Below, piece by piece: positions 1 to 5,884 of a stretch of 7,863 nt of DNA. The DNA comes from Methanobacteriota archaeon. Lineage in GTDB: Archaea; Thermoplasmatota; Poseidoniia; Poseidoniales; Poseidoniaceae. The stretch spans positions 43,764 through 51,626 of the forward strand of contig NZLM01000029.1 in NCBI GenBank assembly GCA_002694245.1, written 5' to 3'. The notes below the pieces were generated by a model that was given only the letters and a program-made list of their open reading frames with translations, made no database searches and was not told the DNA's origin. Each line of letters opens with the position of its first letter. Positions within the stretch are counted from its first letter, which is position 1. The position numbers and the translations under genes are program-made.

Positions 1-1251
1 ATAATTTCAACAAAAGCCGATTGGAAATTGAACCTTGATGGTGATTACACACAAGGTACTACCATGTCATATGGTCTAGGTGGCATCCTAGGATTGCTTG
101 AGGATATTGCACCAGGATTCGCAATAGTTGTATCTCCTGTTGAATTAAGAGAAATGATGGGTACTAAATTGATTGATGAGGGAGTAAATGGTGTACACTT
201 AGGCTGGAGTTGGAATATCATAGGCACCGATACAATAGGCGGTGAAGAGATGTGGAAAGTCTCTATGGAAAATCAACAAGTTAGAGACAACTGTTTTGGA
301 CATGCTAGGATAACAATGTGGATAGTAGAAAATTCACCATGGGCAGTGAAGCAAAATGTCGATGTTCAAATTTCGGGCGATGAGGGAGATAAGTCCGCAT
401 GTGGTACGGTAACCAAAGAACTTGCAGACCTTGTTCTTCCTGAAGGTAGACTTTCATTGACTTTAGAGATGTCAAAAAATAGTCTCGTTCGCGGAACAAA
501 ACTGCTCGATCTGGGCCGAAGTTACTCATCGGTTCCAAATGCTGGTGCTTACGTACCAGGATCTAATCAATTAGTGGATTGGGGAGACAATGAAATTCAC
601 ATGCCTGACAATAGCACATTACGATCACATAGCCTTGAGGATGCAGTAAACTGCATAACTATGGGACACGTTTCCGAGGCTGTTGCTGCCAACGCAGCTC
701 TGGACAATGATGACGGATACATATGGAGGGCTAGGGATGACCGTGCAAATGAATCTGGAGCAACCAGATGGAATTTATCTTGGGTGAGTAACGATCCTAA
801 TTCAGGCTGGGTTGAAATTGATGTCAATGGAAACCCTAGTTCATCTAATTGCACATACATTTCTCATGGTGGACATGATGATTCTGTTTCGCACAGTAGA
901 AAGGATATACCTTCTGCATTAACACTGAAAATGATAGAGGAAGATCTAACTGATATTACCAGATATAGTGATTTAACAGGCCCTGATGGCTTTTTCACAG
1001 AATCGGGCCAGTATCATCCAGAAACTAGAGTAGGCATATTGGTTGTAACACCTGATAGTGAGTTAACAGACTGGTTGAATAGACTGAATACGGGAGATAC
1101 AGGGGCAACTACAGTGGACATTACCAGGTCATGGACATCTACTACCAATTCTGGCGGGTTTACAACGCAATGGGACAATTCACTATCTCTTGCGATGGAT
1201 GCTACTACTGGCCAAGTCGTGGGATGGAATTTAGTGCAATCGCCAAAATGA
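1..1251 (+). CDS. Unknown, probably extracellular protein, 3' part only
   Basis: The frame is open from the first base of the window and ends at TGA 1249-1251, giving 416 residues. The true start lies upstream, so any signal peptide is outside the window; a TTG at 28 is in frame but there is no reason to call it the start. I do not recognise a family. The protein is acidic, rich in Asn, Ser, Thr and Gly, has four widely spaced Cys, and carries several N-x-S/T sequons (for example NST, NES, NLS, NCT). It has no membrane segment in the visible part. Its C-terminal third reads like beta-rich extracellular sequence ('VGILVVTP', 'TTVDITRSWTS', 'LSLAMDATTGQVVGWNL'). These traits match exported archaeal proteins, so a cell-surface location is inferred. 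The small gene at 1261 follows after 9 bases and may be cotranscribed. Confidence is high that it codes and low for any function. Confidence 0.8.
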   Translation: MISTKADWKLNLDGDYTQGTTMSYGLGGILGLLEDIAPGFAIVVSPVELREMMGTKLIDEGVNGVHLGWSWNIIGTDTIGGEEMWKVSMENQQVRDNCFGHARITMWIVENSPWAVKQNVDVQISGDEGDKSACGTVTKELADLVLPEGRLSLTLEMSKNSLVRGTKLLDLGRSYSSVPNAGAYVPGSNQLVDWGDNEIHMPDNSTLRSHSLEDAVNCITMGHVSEAVAANAALDNDDGYIWRARDDRANESGATRWNLSWVSNDPNSGWVEIDVNGNPSSSNCTYISHGGHDDSVSHSRKDIPSALTLKMIEEDLTDITRYSDLTGPDGFFTESGQYHPETRVGILVVTPDSELTDWLNRLNTGDTGATTVDITRSWTSTTNSGGFTTQWDNSLSLAMDATTGQVVGWNLVQSPK

Positions 1252-1260
1252 GTTGATTAG

Positions 1261-1590
1261 ATGTCTGGAAGAGGGTTAGACCATCTAATTGAACAAAATG
1301 ATACAGAGTTGGGTTTCCTCTCTGCTTATGGTGGAGGAGAATCTCCTGAGGAATTACTATCTTTGATTGAAAACGTTGTGTGTGATGAAATTAAATTAGA
1401 GGTTGTAGAATCTGGAGTAAAACTGAATTTAGATATTGATAATCCACCATTGGTTCCTTCAGACATCAAGCGGAGAGGCTTTACGGATGGCGAGTTGCGA
1501 AAATCAGGTGTTACTGTGACAATAACTGATTTTGGTCCCGAACAAAAACGATTCCTAGATCGCCTTGTAGAGTTCATTCACGGCGAATAA
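1261..1590 (+). CDS. Small acidic protein of unknown function (109 aa)
   Basis: ATG at 1261 opens 9 bases after the preceding stop, and TAA at 1588-1590 closes 109 residues. No signal peptide or membrane segment is visible, so it is probably cytosolic. The N-terminal half looks helical ('SPEELLSLIENVV'), followed by likely strands ('EIKLEVVESGVKLNLDI', 'GVTVTITDF') and a final amphipathic helix ('EQKRFLDRLVEFI'). This suggests a compact alpha/beta fold. I recognise no family and no catalytic motif. There is no clear Shine-Dalgarno sequence. An AATTTA stretch at 1228-1233, about 30 bases before the ATG, could be a TATA box for a leaderless transcript, or the gene may be read from the upstream one. 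Its last 17 bases overlap the 3' end of the opposite-strand gene. An alternative open frame on the other strand is less protein-like. Confidence 0.65.
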   Translation: MSGRGLDHLIEQNDTELGFLSAYGGGESPEELLSLIENVVCDEIKLEVVESGVKLNLDIDNPPLVPSDIKRRGFTDGELRKSGVTVTITDFGPEQKRFLDRLVEFIHGE

Positions 1591-2149
1591 TTGCAGCGAT
1601 TAACGCAATAGAGGTTGCAGCAACAAAACCGATTGCGGGTAGAGAATCGCCATCTTCTGCATCATCAGGACAGTTGCCTCCTCCCCATTCTCCATTCTTG
1701 AACCAGCAATCTGACCATGTTTTGTAAAATCCGCTAGAAGGGAACATCTCTGTTGATTCGTTTTCGTCGACATATGTTGCCTTGACTCTCCAGTTAACGT
1801 AAGAATGGTCTTCTGGGGTTGTGACGGCCGAAGTGAAGGTTCTGTTGTCGAGAGTTGAAACAACTGCTTCTTCGGGTGCGAAGCAAACTCCTTCATTATT
1901 ACATATCTGTGTCATCAAAATAAAACTGGTATTATTTGCATAAGCATCATCGTTGAGAGTCATAGAAATTTCCCAGTCTTCCAAATCAGTGGTTACCTCT
2001 GTATGAGTTATTTCGCTGAAGATGGTATCTTCAATTACAGGCTCTATGTTCTCCCCAGCCTTTGTTTCACCGGCATTTGCTGGAGTAACTAGAACAATAC
2101 ACATTGCTACACACAATATAATTCTCTTAGTCAAAGTTCCATTTCCCAT
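1574..2149 (-). CDS. Secreted protein with signal peptide and C-terminal membrane anchor (191 aa)
   Basis: The N-terminus has a basic start (TKR), a hydrophobic core at residues 10-22 and an Ala-x-Ala site, so cleavage after residue 26 (TPANA/GET) is likely. The mature part is acidic, with sequons at N72, N102 and N130 and two close Cys pairs (C83/C89, C148/C160) that could form disulfides outside the cell. The C-terminus is a 'DGDSLPAIGF' stretch, a hydrophobic segment at about 171-187 and a terminal RRE. This tripartite layout resembles archaeosortase-type (PGF-CTERM-like) signals, but the canonical PGF is absent, so a plain membrane anchor is equally possible. The ATG lies inside the end of the PUA gene, 6 bases after an AGGTGA ribosome-binding sequence, which fixes the start and implies translational coupling. 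The 3' end overlaps the convergent small gene by 17 bases. The function is unknown. Confidence 0.8.
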   Translation of the reverse strand: MGNGTLTKRIILCVAMCIVLVTPANAGETKAGENIEPVIEDTIFSEITHTEVTTDLEDWEISMTLNDDAYANNTSFILMTQICNNEGVCFAPEEAVVSTLDNRTFTSAVTTPEDHSYVNWRVKATYVDENESTEMFPSSGFYKTWSDCWFKNGEWGGGNCPDDAEDGDSLPAIGFVAATSIALIAAIIRRE

Positions 2150-2640
2150 AACTCGTCACCTACCCAATGAATGTTTTTCAGGCCTTTTCCTTTTAATTCT
2201 TCCACTAACAAGTTTCCACTTTTTGTCGCCCAGCCAATGGCAAGAGGTCTCTTGTGAGTTTGATCTCTGACCCAAACTAAGTCGCCTTCTTCTATGCTTG
2301 AATCGGCATTATGAATCCCTGCTACCATACAATCTGCACCCTTCATGAGAAATGGGATTGCGCCATGGTCAACCTCAACATACCTCTTCTCGCATGGGTG
2401 TGACAAGAAGCCTCTGAGTGTAAGGAACACGACCCTCTCATCGTCTGGGCTCATCAATTCAACAGCTAAAGGCACACGATCAACTAGGACCATTTTCCAA
2501 GGCCCATAATCTGCCATTTCTAGAAAAGCACCGTCAACTGAGAGATCGATTCCCAAAGCCTCTTCCAAATCTTTGAGCAACGGAGCAATGTGTTTTCGCC
2601 GGACAGGCCTGCGTTTCTTAATCTGCCAATCCTTGCCCAT
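2131..2640 (-). CDS. Archaeal pre-PUA/PUA domain RNA-binding protein (MCT-1-like)
   Basis: This 169-residue protein has a basic N-terminus (KKRRPVRRKH, residues 8-17) and a pre-PUA region of mixed alpha/beta to about residue 85. A PUA domain covers about 87-165: 'RYVEVDHGAIPFLMKGADC', then 'IEEGDLVWVRDQ' and the closing 'GKGLKNIHWVGDELWEM'. PUA domains bind structured RNA. The archaeal two-domain family is related to eukaryotic MCT-1/Tma20 translation factors, so a cytosolic role in translation or RNA handling is inferred. The PUA signature is clear; the exact RNA partner is unknown. ATG at 2640 has no Shine-Dalgarno sequence upstream and is probably leaderless or nearly so, although no convincing TATA box is seen in the short spacer. 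The gene is divergent from the FAH-family gene, and its last 19 bases overlap the start of the secreted-protein gene, with which it shares a transcript. Confidence 0.88.
   Translation of the reverse strand: MGKDWQIKKRRPVRRKHIAPLLKDLEEALGIDLSVDGAFLEMADYGPWKMVLVDRVPLAVELMSPDDERVVFLTLRGFLSHPCEKRYVEVDHGAIPFLMKGADCMVAGIHNADSSIEEGDLVWVRDQTHKRPLAIGWATKSGNLLVEELKGKGLKNIHWVGDELWEMEL
2156..2161 (-). promoter_or_regulatory. Ribosome-binding site of the secreted-protein gene, inside the PUA gene
   Basis: Read on the minus strand, AGGTGA is an exact six-base match to the archaeal Shine-Dalgarno core and lies 6 bases before the ATG at 2149. It sits within the Val-Gly-Asp codons near the end of the PUA protein. 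This supports ATG 2149 as the true start and reinitiation by ribosomes finishing the upstream gene. Confidence 0.75.
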
Positions 2641-2706
2641 GGCGTTGCGTAGAACATCTAGGGTTTGACCCTTCGGATTGATGTGCTATGTCCTCTTGGC
2701 ATAGTC
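2641..2706. promoter_or_regulatory. Divergent spacer between the PUA and FAH-family genes, with two dyads
   Basis: This 66-base region must hold start signals for both directions, but I see no good TATA box for either gene. It contains GGGT-TTG-ACCC (2661-2671) and a longer imperfect dyad, 2685-2692 with 2698-2705. The second has 8 pairs including two G-T wobbles and a 5-base loop, and it abuts the ATG at 2707. Both could be protein-binding sites or, if transcribed, RNA hairpins. The regulatory role is inferred only from position. Confidence 0.4.
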
Positions 2707-3276
2707 ATGGACGTATGGTGTGCAATTCGAACCTATCCTAAACATGCGGTTGAGCTAGGAAACCCTATCCCACAAGAGCCAGTGTTTTTCCTAAAATCAA
2801 GATCGACCATCGTTCCATTTGGACAAATAGACACTTGTGGTGGAGATGTACATCATGAAATCGAATTAGTCTTGAAAATTGGAGAAAATTTAGAGATAAC
2901 AGATATGGCAATTGGCTTAGATTTGACAAAAAGAAGTGTTCAAGATAATCTGAAAGAGCAGAAACTCCCATGGGCACAAGCTAAATCCTTTCGTGGCGCT
3001 GCAGTCTTGGGTGATTGGGTCCCGTTTGATGCTAGGGCTGAATATTCATTAGCAGTTAACGGTAATGAAATGCAGTTTGGATCTTTGAAAGAGATGAGTT
3101 GGACACCAAATGAATTGCTAGAAAAGTTAGCGGAATGGGCTCCATTACAGTCAGGAGATATTCTATTCACTGGAACTCCTGCAGGCGTTGGTCCATTAAC
3201 GCCAAATGATGTTGTCACAGCCTCTCTGTACATCGATAAACAGTTAGTGTTGTCACATAGGGCACAGTGTGTCTGA
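2707..3276 (+). CDS. Fumarylacetoacetate hydrolase (FAH) family protein, FAHD1/YcgM-like
   Basis: The 189-residue product matches compact single-domain FAH enzymes across its whole length. Members such as FAHD1 and YcgM act on acylpyruvates or oxaloacetate in the cytosol, using a divalent metal. Visible catalytic features are the lid pair H13/E16 ('YPKHAVEL'), metal ligands E51 and E53 in 'VHHEIEL', D72 in 'GLDLT', K93 in 'WAQAKSF' and the 'ILFTGTPAGVGPL' turn. The usual GRNY signature reads 'AIRTY', and the loop between the glutamates and D72 is shorter than in FAHD1. The exact substrate (acylpyruvate, oxaloacetate or a hydroxylated aromatic breakdown product) cannot be read. I chose ATG 2707 because the conserved core begins right after it; in-frame GTG 2683 and TTG 2665 would add unconserved residues. 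It lies 54 bases before eS8 on the same strand and may be cotranscribed. Confidence 0.85.
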   Translation: MDVWCAIRTYPKHAVELGNPIPQEPVFFLKSRSTIVPFGQIDTCGGDVHHEIELVLKIGENLEITDMAIGLDLTKRSVQDNLKEQKLPWAQAKSFRGAAVLGDWVPFDARAEYSLAVNGNEMQFGSLKEMSWTPNELLEKLAEWAPLQSGDILFTGTPAGVGPLTPNDVVTASLYIDKQLVLSHRAQCV

Positions 3277-3297
3277 TACATATCCTTCAAATATGAA

Positions 3298-3315
3298 CGG
3301 CTGGTCGCCAAGCCG
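3298..3315 (+). promoter_or_regulatory. GC-rich hairpin just upstream of the eS8 ribosome-binding site
   Basis: CGGCT (3298-3302) pairs perfectly with AGCCG (3311-3315), and inner GG/CC pairs close a TCG loop, leaving one bulged A at 3310. The hairpin ends 2 bases before GGAG (3318-3321), the likely ribosome-binding site of eS8. If transcribed, it could modulate translation. An AAATAT at 3289-3294 might instead be a TATA box starting transcription near 3318, which would leave the hairpin untranscribed. Confidence 0.4.
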
Positions 3316-3317
3316 CT

Positions 3318-3321
3318 GGAG
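3318..3321 (+). promoter_or_regulatory. Ribosome-binding site of eS8
   Basis: GGAG lies 9 bases before ATG 3331 and supports that start, which also gives the expected eS8 N-terminus. Confidence 0.6.
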
Positions 3322-3330
3322 ACAATTAAC

Positions 3331-3705
3331 ATGGCACAGTGGCACGGAATATCTCGTCGCAAATCTACAGGTGGACGCCGCGTCCCTGCACGCAGCAAGC
3401 GTGCAACCGAAATTTCCTCTGAGAAGCAATTCGCTCTCATTGGAGAACCTAAAAGAAAAATCTACAGAACCACTGGTGGAAACACTCTAGTCCGAGTTCT
3501 CTCAGACAATCGCTGCACAGTCAATGGTAAAGACGGCAAATCCACAATCGCAACAATTACCACAGTTCTAAAGAACGATGCAAATCCAAACTACATCAGA
3601 AGAAATATCCTAACAAAAGGAGCAGTTGTAGACACAGACAAAGGACACGTCAAGATAACCTCTCGTCCTGGACATGATGGTATCTTGAATGGTGTTGCTC
3701 TTTGA
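3331..3705 (+). CDS. rps8e: 30S ribosomal protein S8e (eS8)
   Basis: The 124-residue product has the usual length and signatures of archaeal eS8, a component of the small ribosomal subunit absent from bacteria. The N-terminus 'MAQWHGISRRKSTGGRR' is the family's basic opening. The middle contains 'IGEPKRKIYRTTGGN', and the C-terminal half holds 'NPNYIRRNILTKGAVVDT' and 'ITSRPGHDGILNGV', which are diagnostic. The protein is basic and is expected to bind 16S rRNA. GGAG at 3318-3321 supports the start. It precedes SRP19 by 36 bases on the same strand, so a shared transcript for ribosome and targeting functions is likely. A second open frame at 3269-3490 overlaps it in another phase and is not coding. 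Identification is firm. Confidence 0.97.
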   Translation: MAQWHGISRRKSTGGRRVPARSKRATEISSEKQFALIGEPKRKIYRTTGGNTLVRVLSDNRCTVNGKDGKSTIATITTVLKNDANPNYIRRNILTKGAVVDTDKGHVKITSRPGHDGILNGVAL

Positions 3706-3730
3706 ATGGGTTCAAATCCAACCACCCTAT

Positions 3731-3736
3731 GAGGGG
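3731..3736 (+). promoter_or_regulatory. Ribosome-binding site of SRP19
   Basis: GAGGGG in the 36-base spacer after eS8 lies 5 bases before ATG 3742 (its GAGG core lies 7 bases before). It supports this start and independent initiation within the shared transcript. Confidence 0.65.
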
Positions 3737-3741
3737 TTGAC

Positions 3742-4200
3742 ATGGACCACAATCCAGACCGAATTGCGGTATGGCCTGGTTACTTCGACGCTAAAGTTAG
3801 TCGTCGAGGCGGTCGTAGAGTTCCAAGAGATTCTAGCGTTTTGAAACCTGACTTAGAGGGTCTTTTCATTGCATCTAGAGCTTTAGGCCTGAGGAAAATC
3901 AAGCGTGAAGAAAGAGTGTCGCATCCTAATCGACCACATGGAAAAGAGGGGAGACTCTGGGTTTCTAAAAGAGGCGCTAAGGAATCGATTGGAGCGGTTA
4001 CAAAAGAAGAAATCCTCCAGTTAATAGGTGGTCAGTGGCGACAAATGCAAAAAGATCAGCGTAATGATGAGAAGGAAGCTCAGAAGCGTGGTCCTAGAGT
4101 CGGCGATAAGCGAGCAAGGTCTCAGAGAAAAGGTTCGAATAAAGCCAGAGCGGCGCAGGCTAGAGCTCAAAGAAGCCAGAAACAACGAAGACGTCGTTGA
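3742..4200 (+). CDS. srp19: Signal recognition particle 19 kDa protein (SRP19) with basic tail
   Basis: SRP19 binds the tips of helices 6 and 8 of 7S SRP RNA and prepares it for SRP54, so it acts in cotranslational targeting of membrane and exported proteins. The family core is clear: 'IAVWPGYFDAKVSRRGGRRV' (residues 8-27), 'LKPDLEGLFIASRALGL' (34-50) and a basic strand 'HPNRPHGKEGRLWVSK' (61-76), followed by a C-terminal helix to about residue 103. Archaeal SRP19 is usually 85-100 residues. Here a tail of about 49 residues (104-152), almost only Lys, Arg, Gln, Ala, Asp and Glu and ending in RRRR, is added. It could give extra RNA contact. The gene follows eS8 and converges on the lipoprotein gene. 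The many exported proteins in this window would be clients of the SRP, but no special link is implied. Confidence 0.93.
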   Translation: MDHNPDRIAVWPGYFDAKVSRRGGRRVPRDSSVLKPDLEGLFIASRALGLRKIKREERVSHPNRPHGKEGRLWVSKRGAKESIGAVTKEEILQLIGGQWRQMQKDQRNDEKEAQKRGPRVGDKRARSQRKGSNKARAAQARAQRSQKQRRRR

Positions 4201-4243
4201 AATTCTTTCAGGTTTCAATTTATCATTGACTGTAGAAGTCAAT
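4197..4243. terminator. Two small hairpins at the convergent SRP19/lipoprotein junction
   Basis: TTGAAA (4197-4202) pairs with TTTCAA (4213-4218) across 10 bases. ATTGACT (4225-4231) pairs perfectly with AGTCAAT (4237-4243) across 5 bases. They span the stop codons of the two converging genes. Archaeal termination depends mainly on T-tracts, and only weak ones (ATTTT near 4247, AATTT near 4217) are present. A role in ending or stabilising both transcripts is therefore inferred. Confidence 0.4.
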
Positions 4244-5842
4244 AATTGATTTTGCTAGTGCTCTAATATCAAGTTCGTATTCTTCAAATTCGGGCAAATC
4301 CATAGGATTCACTCCATGAATCGCAGCTAGCCAAATCAAGGAGCCAGTATCGACTAGTATTTGTCCAGCATGGCCTTTCTGGTCTGTAAATAATGAGGTT
4401 GCTTTTGGTCCTCTTAACTGGTCTACGTCGCTTAGGTTTCCAGCCTCAAATAATTCTCGAAGCTCATACATTGCTGCACCATGGTAGAAGGTAAAAACAT
4501 CAGCACCATCAAAATCAGAACTTAATCTAGAAGCCATCTGCTCCCAAAGTGGATAAGCCATATCTGTTCGATTTCTATGATCTTCAGCATCATCAAAGGC
4601 TTGAGGAAAGTCAGACCAAGGCATTGCTAATCCAATTCTTGTCTGATTGTTTTGTTGCAAAGCATATTCTGTAAAGTTCCAGACTGCTTGGTCGTCGTCT
4701 ACTCCATTGCTATCAATGAAGCTCGCAGAACAGCAAATCATAATCAGTACGTCGATGTTTCCTCCATCGAGTATTGTTTTGATGTTCTCTCTGTGTCCAT
4801 CATCTTCCCAAAGTCTGTCTGGTGCTCCGCTTGATCCGCCGCTGAATTCGATAATTTGGTTATGCTCTATTCCGGCCAATGCTGCGAACTCTTCCATTTG
4901 TTGCGCAAATGGTTGGCCAAAACTATGTCCGATGTAGAGAACATTGTAGGTTCTAGTGGTGTTATTTTCAGTAGAATTTCCGGTTTCATTACCGACATGG
5001 TCGTCAGTGCTGTTGTCTAAATCGTTAGACGTTGTGTTATCATTACTTTCAGTAGAATTACCTAGAGAGTTATCCTCTGTAGAATTGGTTTGATTTTCTT
5101 CTAGTCCCTCCTCACTTGACATATCACAATAGTATTCGCCTTCACGATCGGGAGATTCAGACCAAGAACCGCCATCTAATTCGCACTCTTCTTGAGTTAT
5201 TTCGGAGTAATTGTCTTCTCTATCGCTTTCGAATGAACACTCATTCCTCTCCTCATGCCAAGTTCCTCCACGCCTTTCGCAATCTTGTTGAGTCATTTCT
5301 GAGGATTCTTCTTCTCTATCGTCGTCTCTGGAATTGTTTTCCTCATTGTCATCGAAGCTACAATGTCTTCTATCTTCTATCCAAGTACCGCCCCGATTTT
5401 CACAATTCTCTTGATTCATCACGTTAGAATCGTCTTCACTATCATCAGAATCATCTTCTCTTTCCTCTGGACCGTCATTTGGTCTTTCGTAATCGCAACC
5501 TCGCTCTTCGGTCCAGAAACCTTCGCTCCATACACAGAACACGAGCCCAGCTTGGTCGCTGGAATTTAGTGGGTCAAATCCATTTTCATATTCCCATCCA
5601 TCAGGTGCTGAGTCTAAGTCTGTATCCGGGTGATATGGGTCTGTGGCTAGTGTTTCCTCGCATTGGTCACTAAGACCGTCACCGTCGATATCTAACTGCT
5701 CTCTAGGTTGATCCGCTGAGCAATAATCTACGATTGAGGTTTCAATAACTCTGTCTGAATTGGAGTCTGAATTACCTAAACAACCTGCCAAGCAGGTTGC
5801 CATGACAAGTAAAACTGCCATGCTTATTGCGCTGCTTCGCAT
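4223..5842 (-). CDS. Modular surface lipoprotein with Ca-type repeats, Cys/GGTW repeats and SGNH-like hydrolase domain
   Basis: The 539-residue product begins with a lipoprotein signal: a hydrophobic stretch and a 'CLAGC' lipobox, with Cys21 as the lipid anchor. Residues 51-91 carry thrombospondin-3-like acidic loops ('DIDGDGLSDQCE', 'DTDLDSAPDGWE') expected to bind calcium. A degenerate Cys unit (103-116) and three Cys/GGTW units (142-241), split by Asp/Glu-rich spacers, follow. An Asn/Ser/Thr stalk with many sequons spans 242-299. The last 240 residues resemble SGNH hydrolases: 'VLYIGHSFG' with Ser307 as candidate nucleophile, 'FSGGSSG' at 333-339, and 'TDQKGHAGQIL' with His491. The typical block III Asn is not evident. 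An esterase or carbohydrate-deacetylating role outside the cell is inferred, and activity is unproven. The start is supported by the lipobox position and a TATA-like box about 27 bases upstream, implying a leaderless message. Confidence 0.88.
   Translation of the reverse strand: MRSSAISMAVLLVMATCLAGCLGNSDSNSDRVIETSIVDYCSADQPREQLDIDGDGLSDQCEETLATDPYHPDTDLDSAPDGWEYENGFDPLNSSDQAGLVFCVWSEGFWTEERGCDYERPNDGPEEREDDSDDSEDDSNVMNQENCENRGGTWIEDRRHCSFDDNEENNSRDDDREEESSEMTQQDCERRGGTWHEERNECSFESDREDNYSEITQEECELDGGSWSESPDREGEYYCDMSSEEGLEENQTNSTEDNSLGNSTESNDNTTSNDLDNSTDDHVGNETGNSTENNTTRTYNVLYIGHSFGQPFAQQMEEFAALAGIEHNQIIEFSGGSSGAPDRLWEDDGHRENIKTILDGGNIDVLIMICCSASFIDSNGVDDDQAVWNFTEYALQQNNQTRIGLAMPWSDFPQAFDDAEDHRNRTDMAYPLWEQMASRLSSDFDGADVFTFYHGAAMYELRELFEAGNLSDVDQLRGPKATSLFTDQKGHAGQILVDTGSLIWLAAIHGVNPMDLPEFEEYELDIRALAKSIIDFYSQ
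4946..5119 (-). other. Asn/Ser/Thr-rich stalk segment of the lipoprotein
   Basis: This encodes residues 242-299, built from repeated NST, NQT, NTT and NET units with Asp and Glu between them. It is low in hydrophobic residues and probably disordered. The dense sequons suggest a heavily N-glycosylated spacer that holds the C-terminal SGNH-like domain away from the membrane. Confidence 0.7.
5120..5419 (-). repeat. Three tandem Cys/GGTW protein repeats
   Basis: Residues 142-163 and 183-204 share the pattern M-[NT]-Q-x-[ND]-C-E-x-R-G-G-T-W-x-E-(x)n-C-S-F, with Cys pairs C147/C161 and C188/C202. A third, looser copy (215-241) has 'ITQEEC', 'GGSW' and C220/C239. A still more degenerate unit lies upstream at 103-116 (C103, 'FWTEERGC'). 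Each unit probably closes one disulfide loop. Acidic, variable spacers separate the copies, consistent with growth by duplication. Confidence 0.8.
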
Positions 5843-5864
5843 GAATGGGTCTTACAATCTAAAC

Positions 5865-5873
5865 TAATTAAAA
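5865..5873 (-). promoter_or_regulatory. TATA-like box of the lipoprotein gene
   Basis: TTTTAATTA on the minus strand is centred about 27 bases before ATG 5842, the spacing expected of an archaeal TATA box when transcription begins at the start codon. No Shine-Dalgarno sequence is present, which agrees with a leaderless message. Confidence 0.6.
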
Positions 5874-5884
5874 TCCATCAAACA

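Noticed and set aside
305..860. Minus-strand open frames opposite the left-edge protein.
   Set aside because: The plus-strand frame is open for the whole 1251 bases with plausible secreted-protein composition; the antisense frames are short and featureless.
3269..3490. An open frame overlapping the FAH-family stop and the first half of eS8.
   Set aside because: It lies in another phase from the firmly identified eS8 gene and shows no protein family features.
3706..3725. GGTTCAAATCC looks like the T-arm of a tRNA in the eS8-SRP19 spacer.
   Set aside because: The putative stem has two mismatches out of five, no acceptor, D or anticodon arm fits upstream, and those arms would lie in eS8 codons.
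5120..5419. Repeated pattern considered as a CRISPR array or DNA-level satellite.
   Set aside because: The repeats are in frame, differ at many bases, have uneven spacing (41 and 32 codons) and are explained by protein repeats.
4647..5673. Several plus-strand open frames opposite the lipoprotein gene.
   Set aside because: They lie antisense to a strongly supported gene, and their Leu/Ser/Phe-rich composition is what antisense of Asp/Glu/Asn-rich codons produces.
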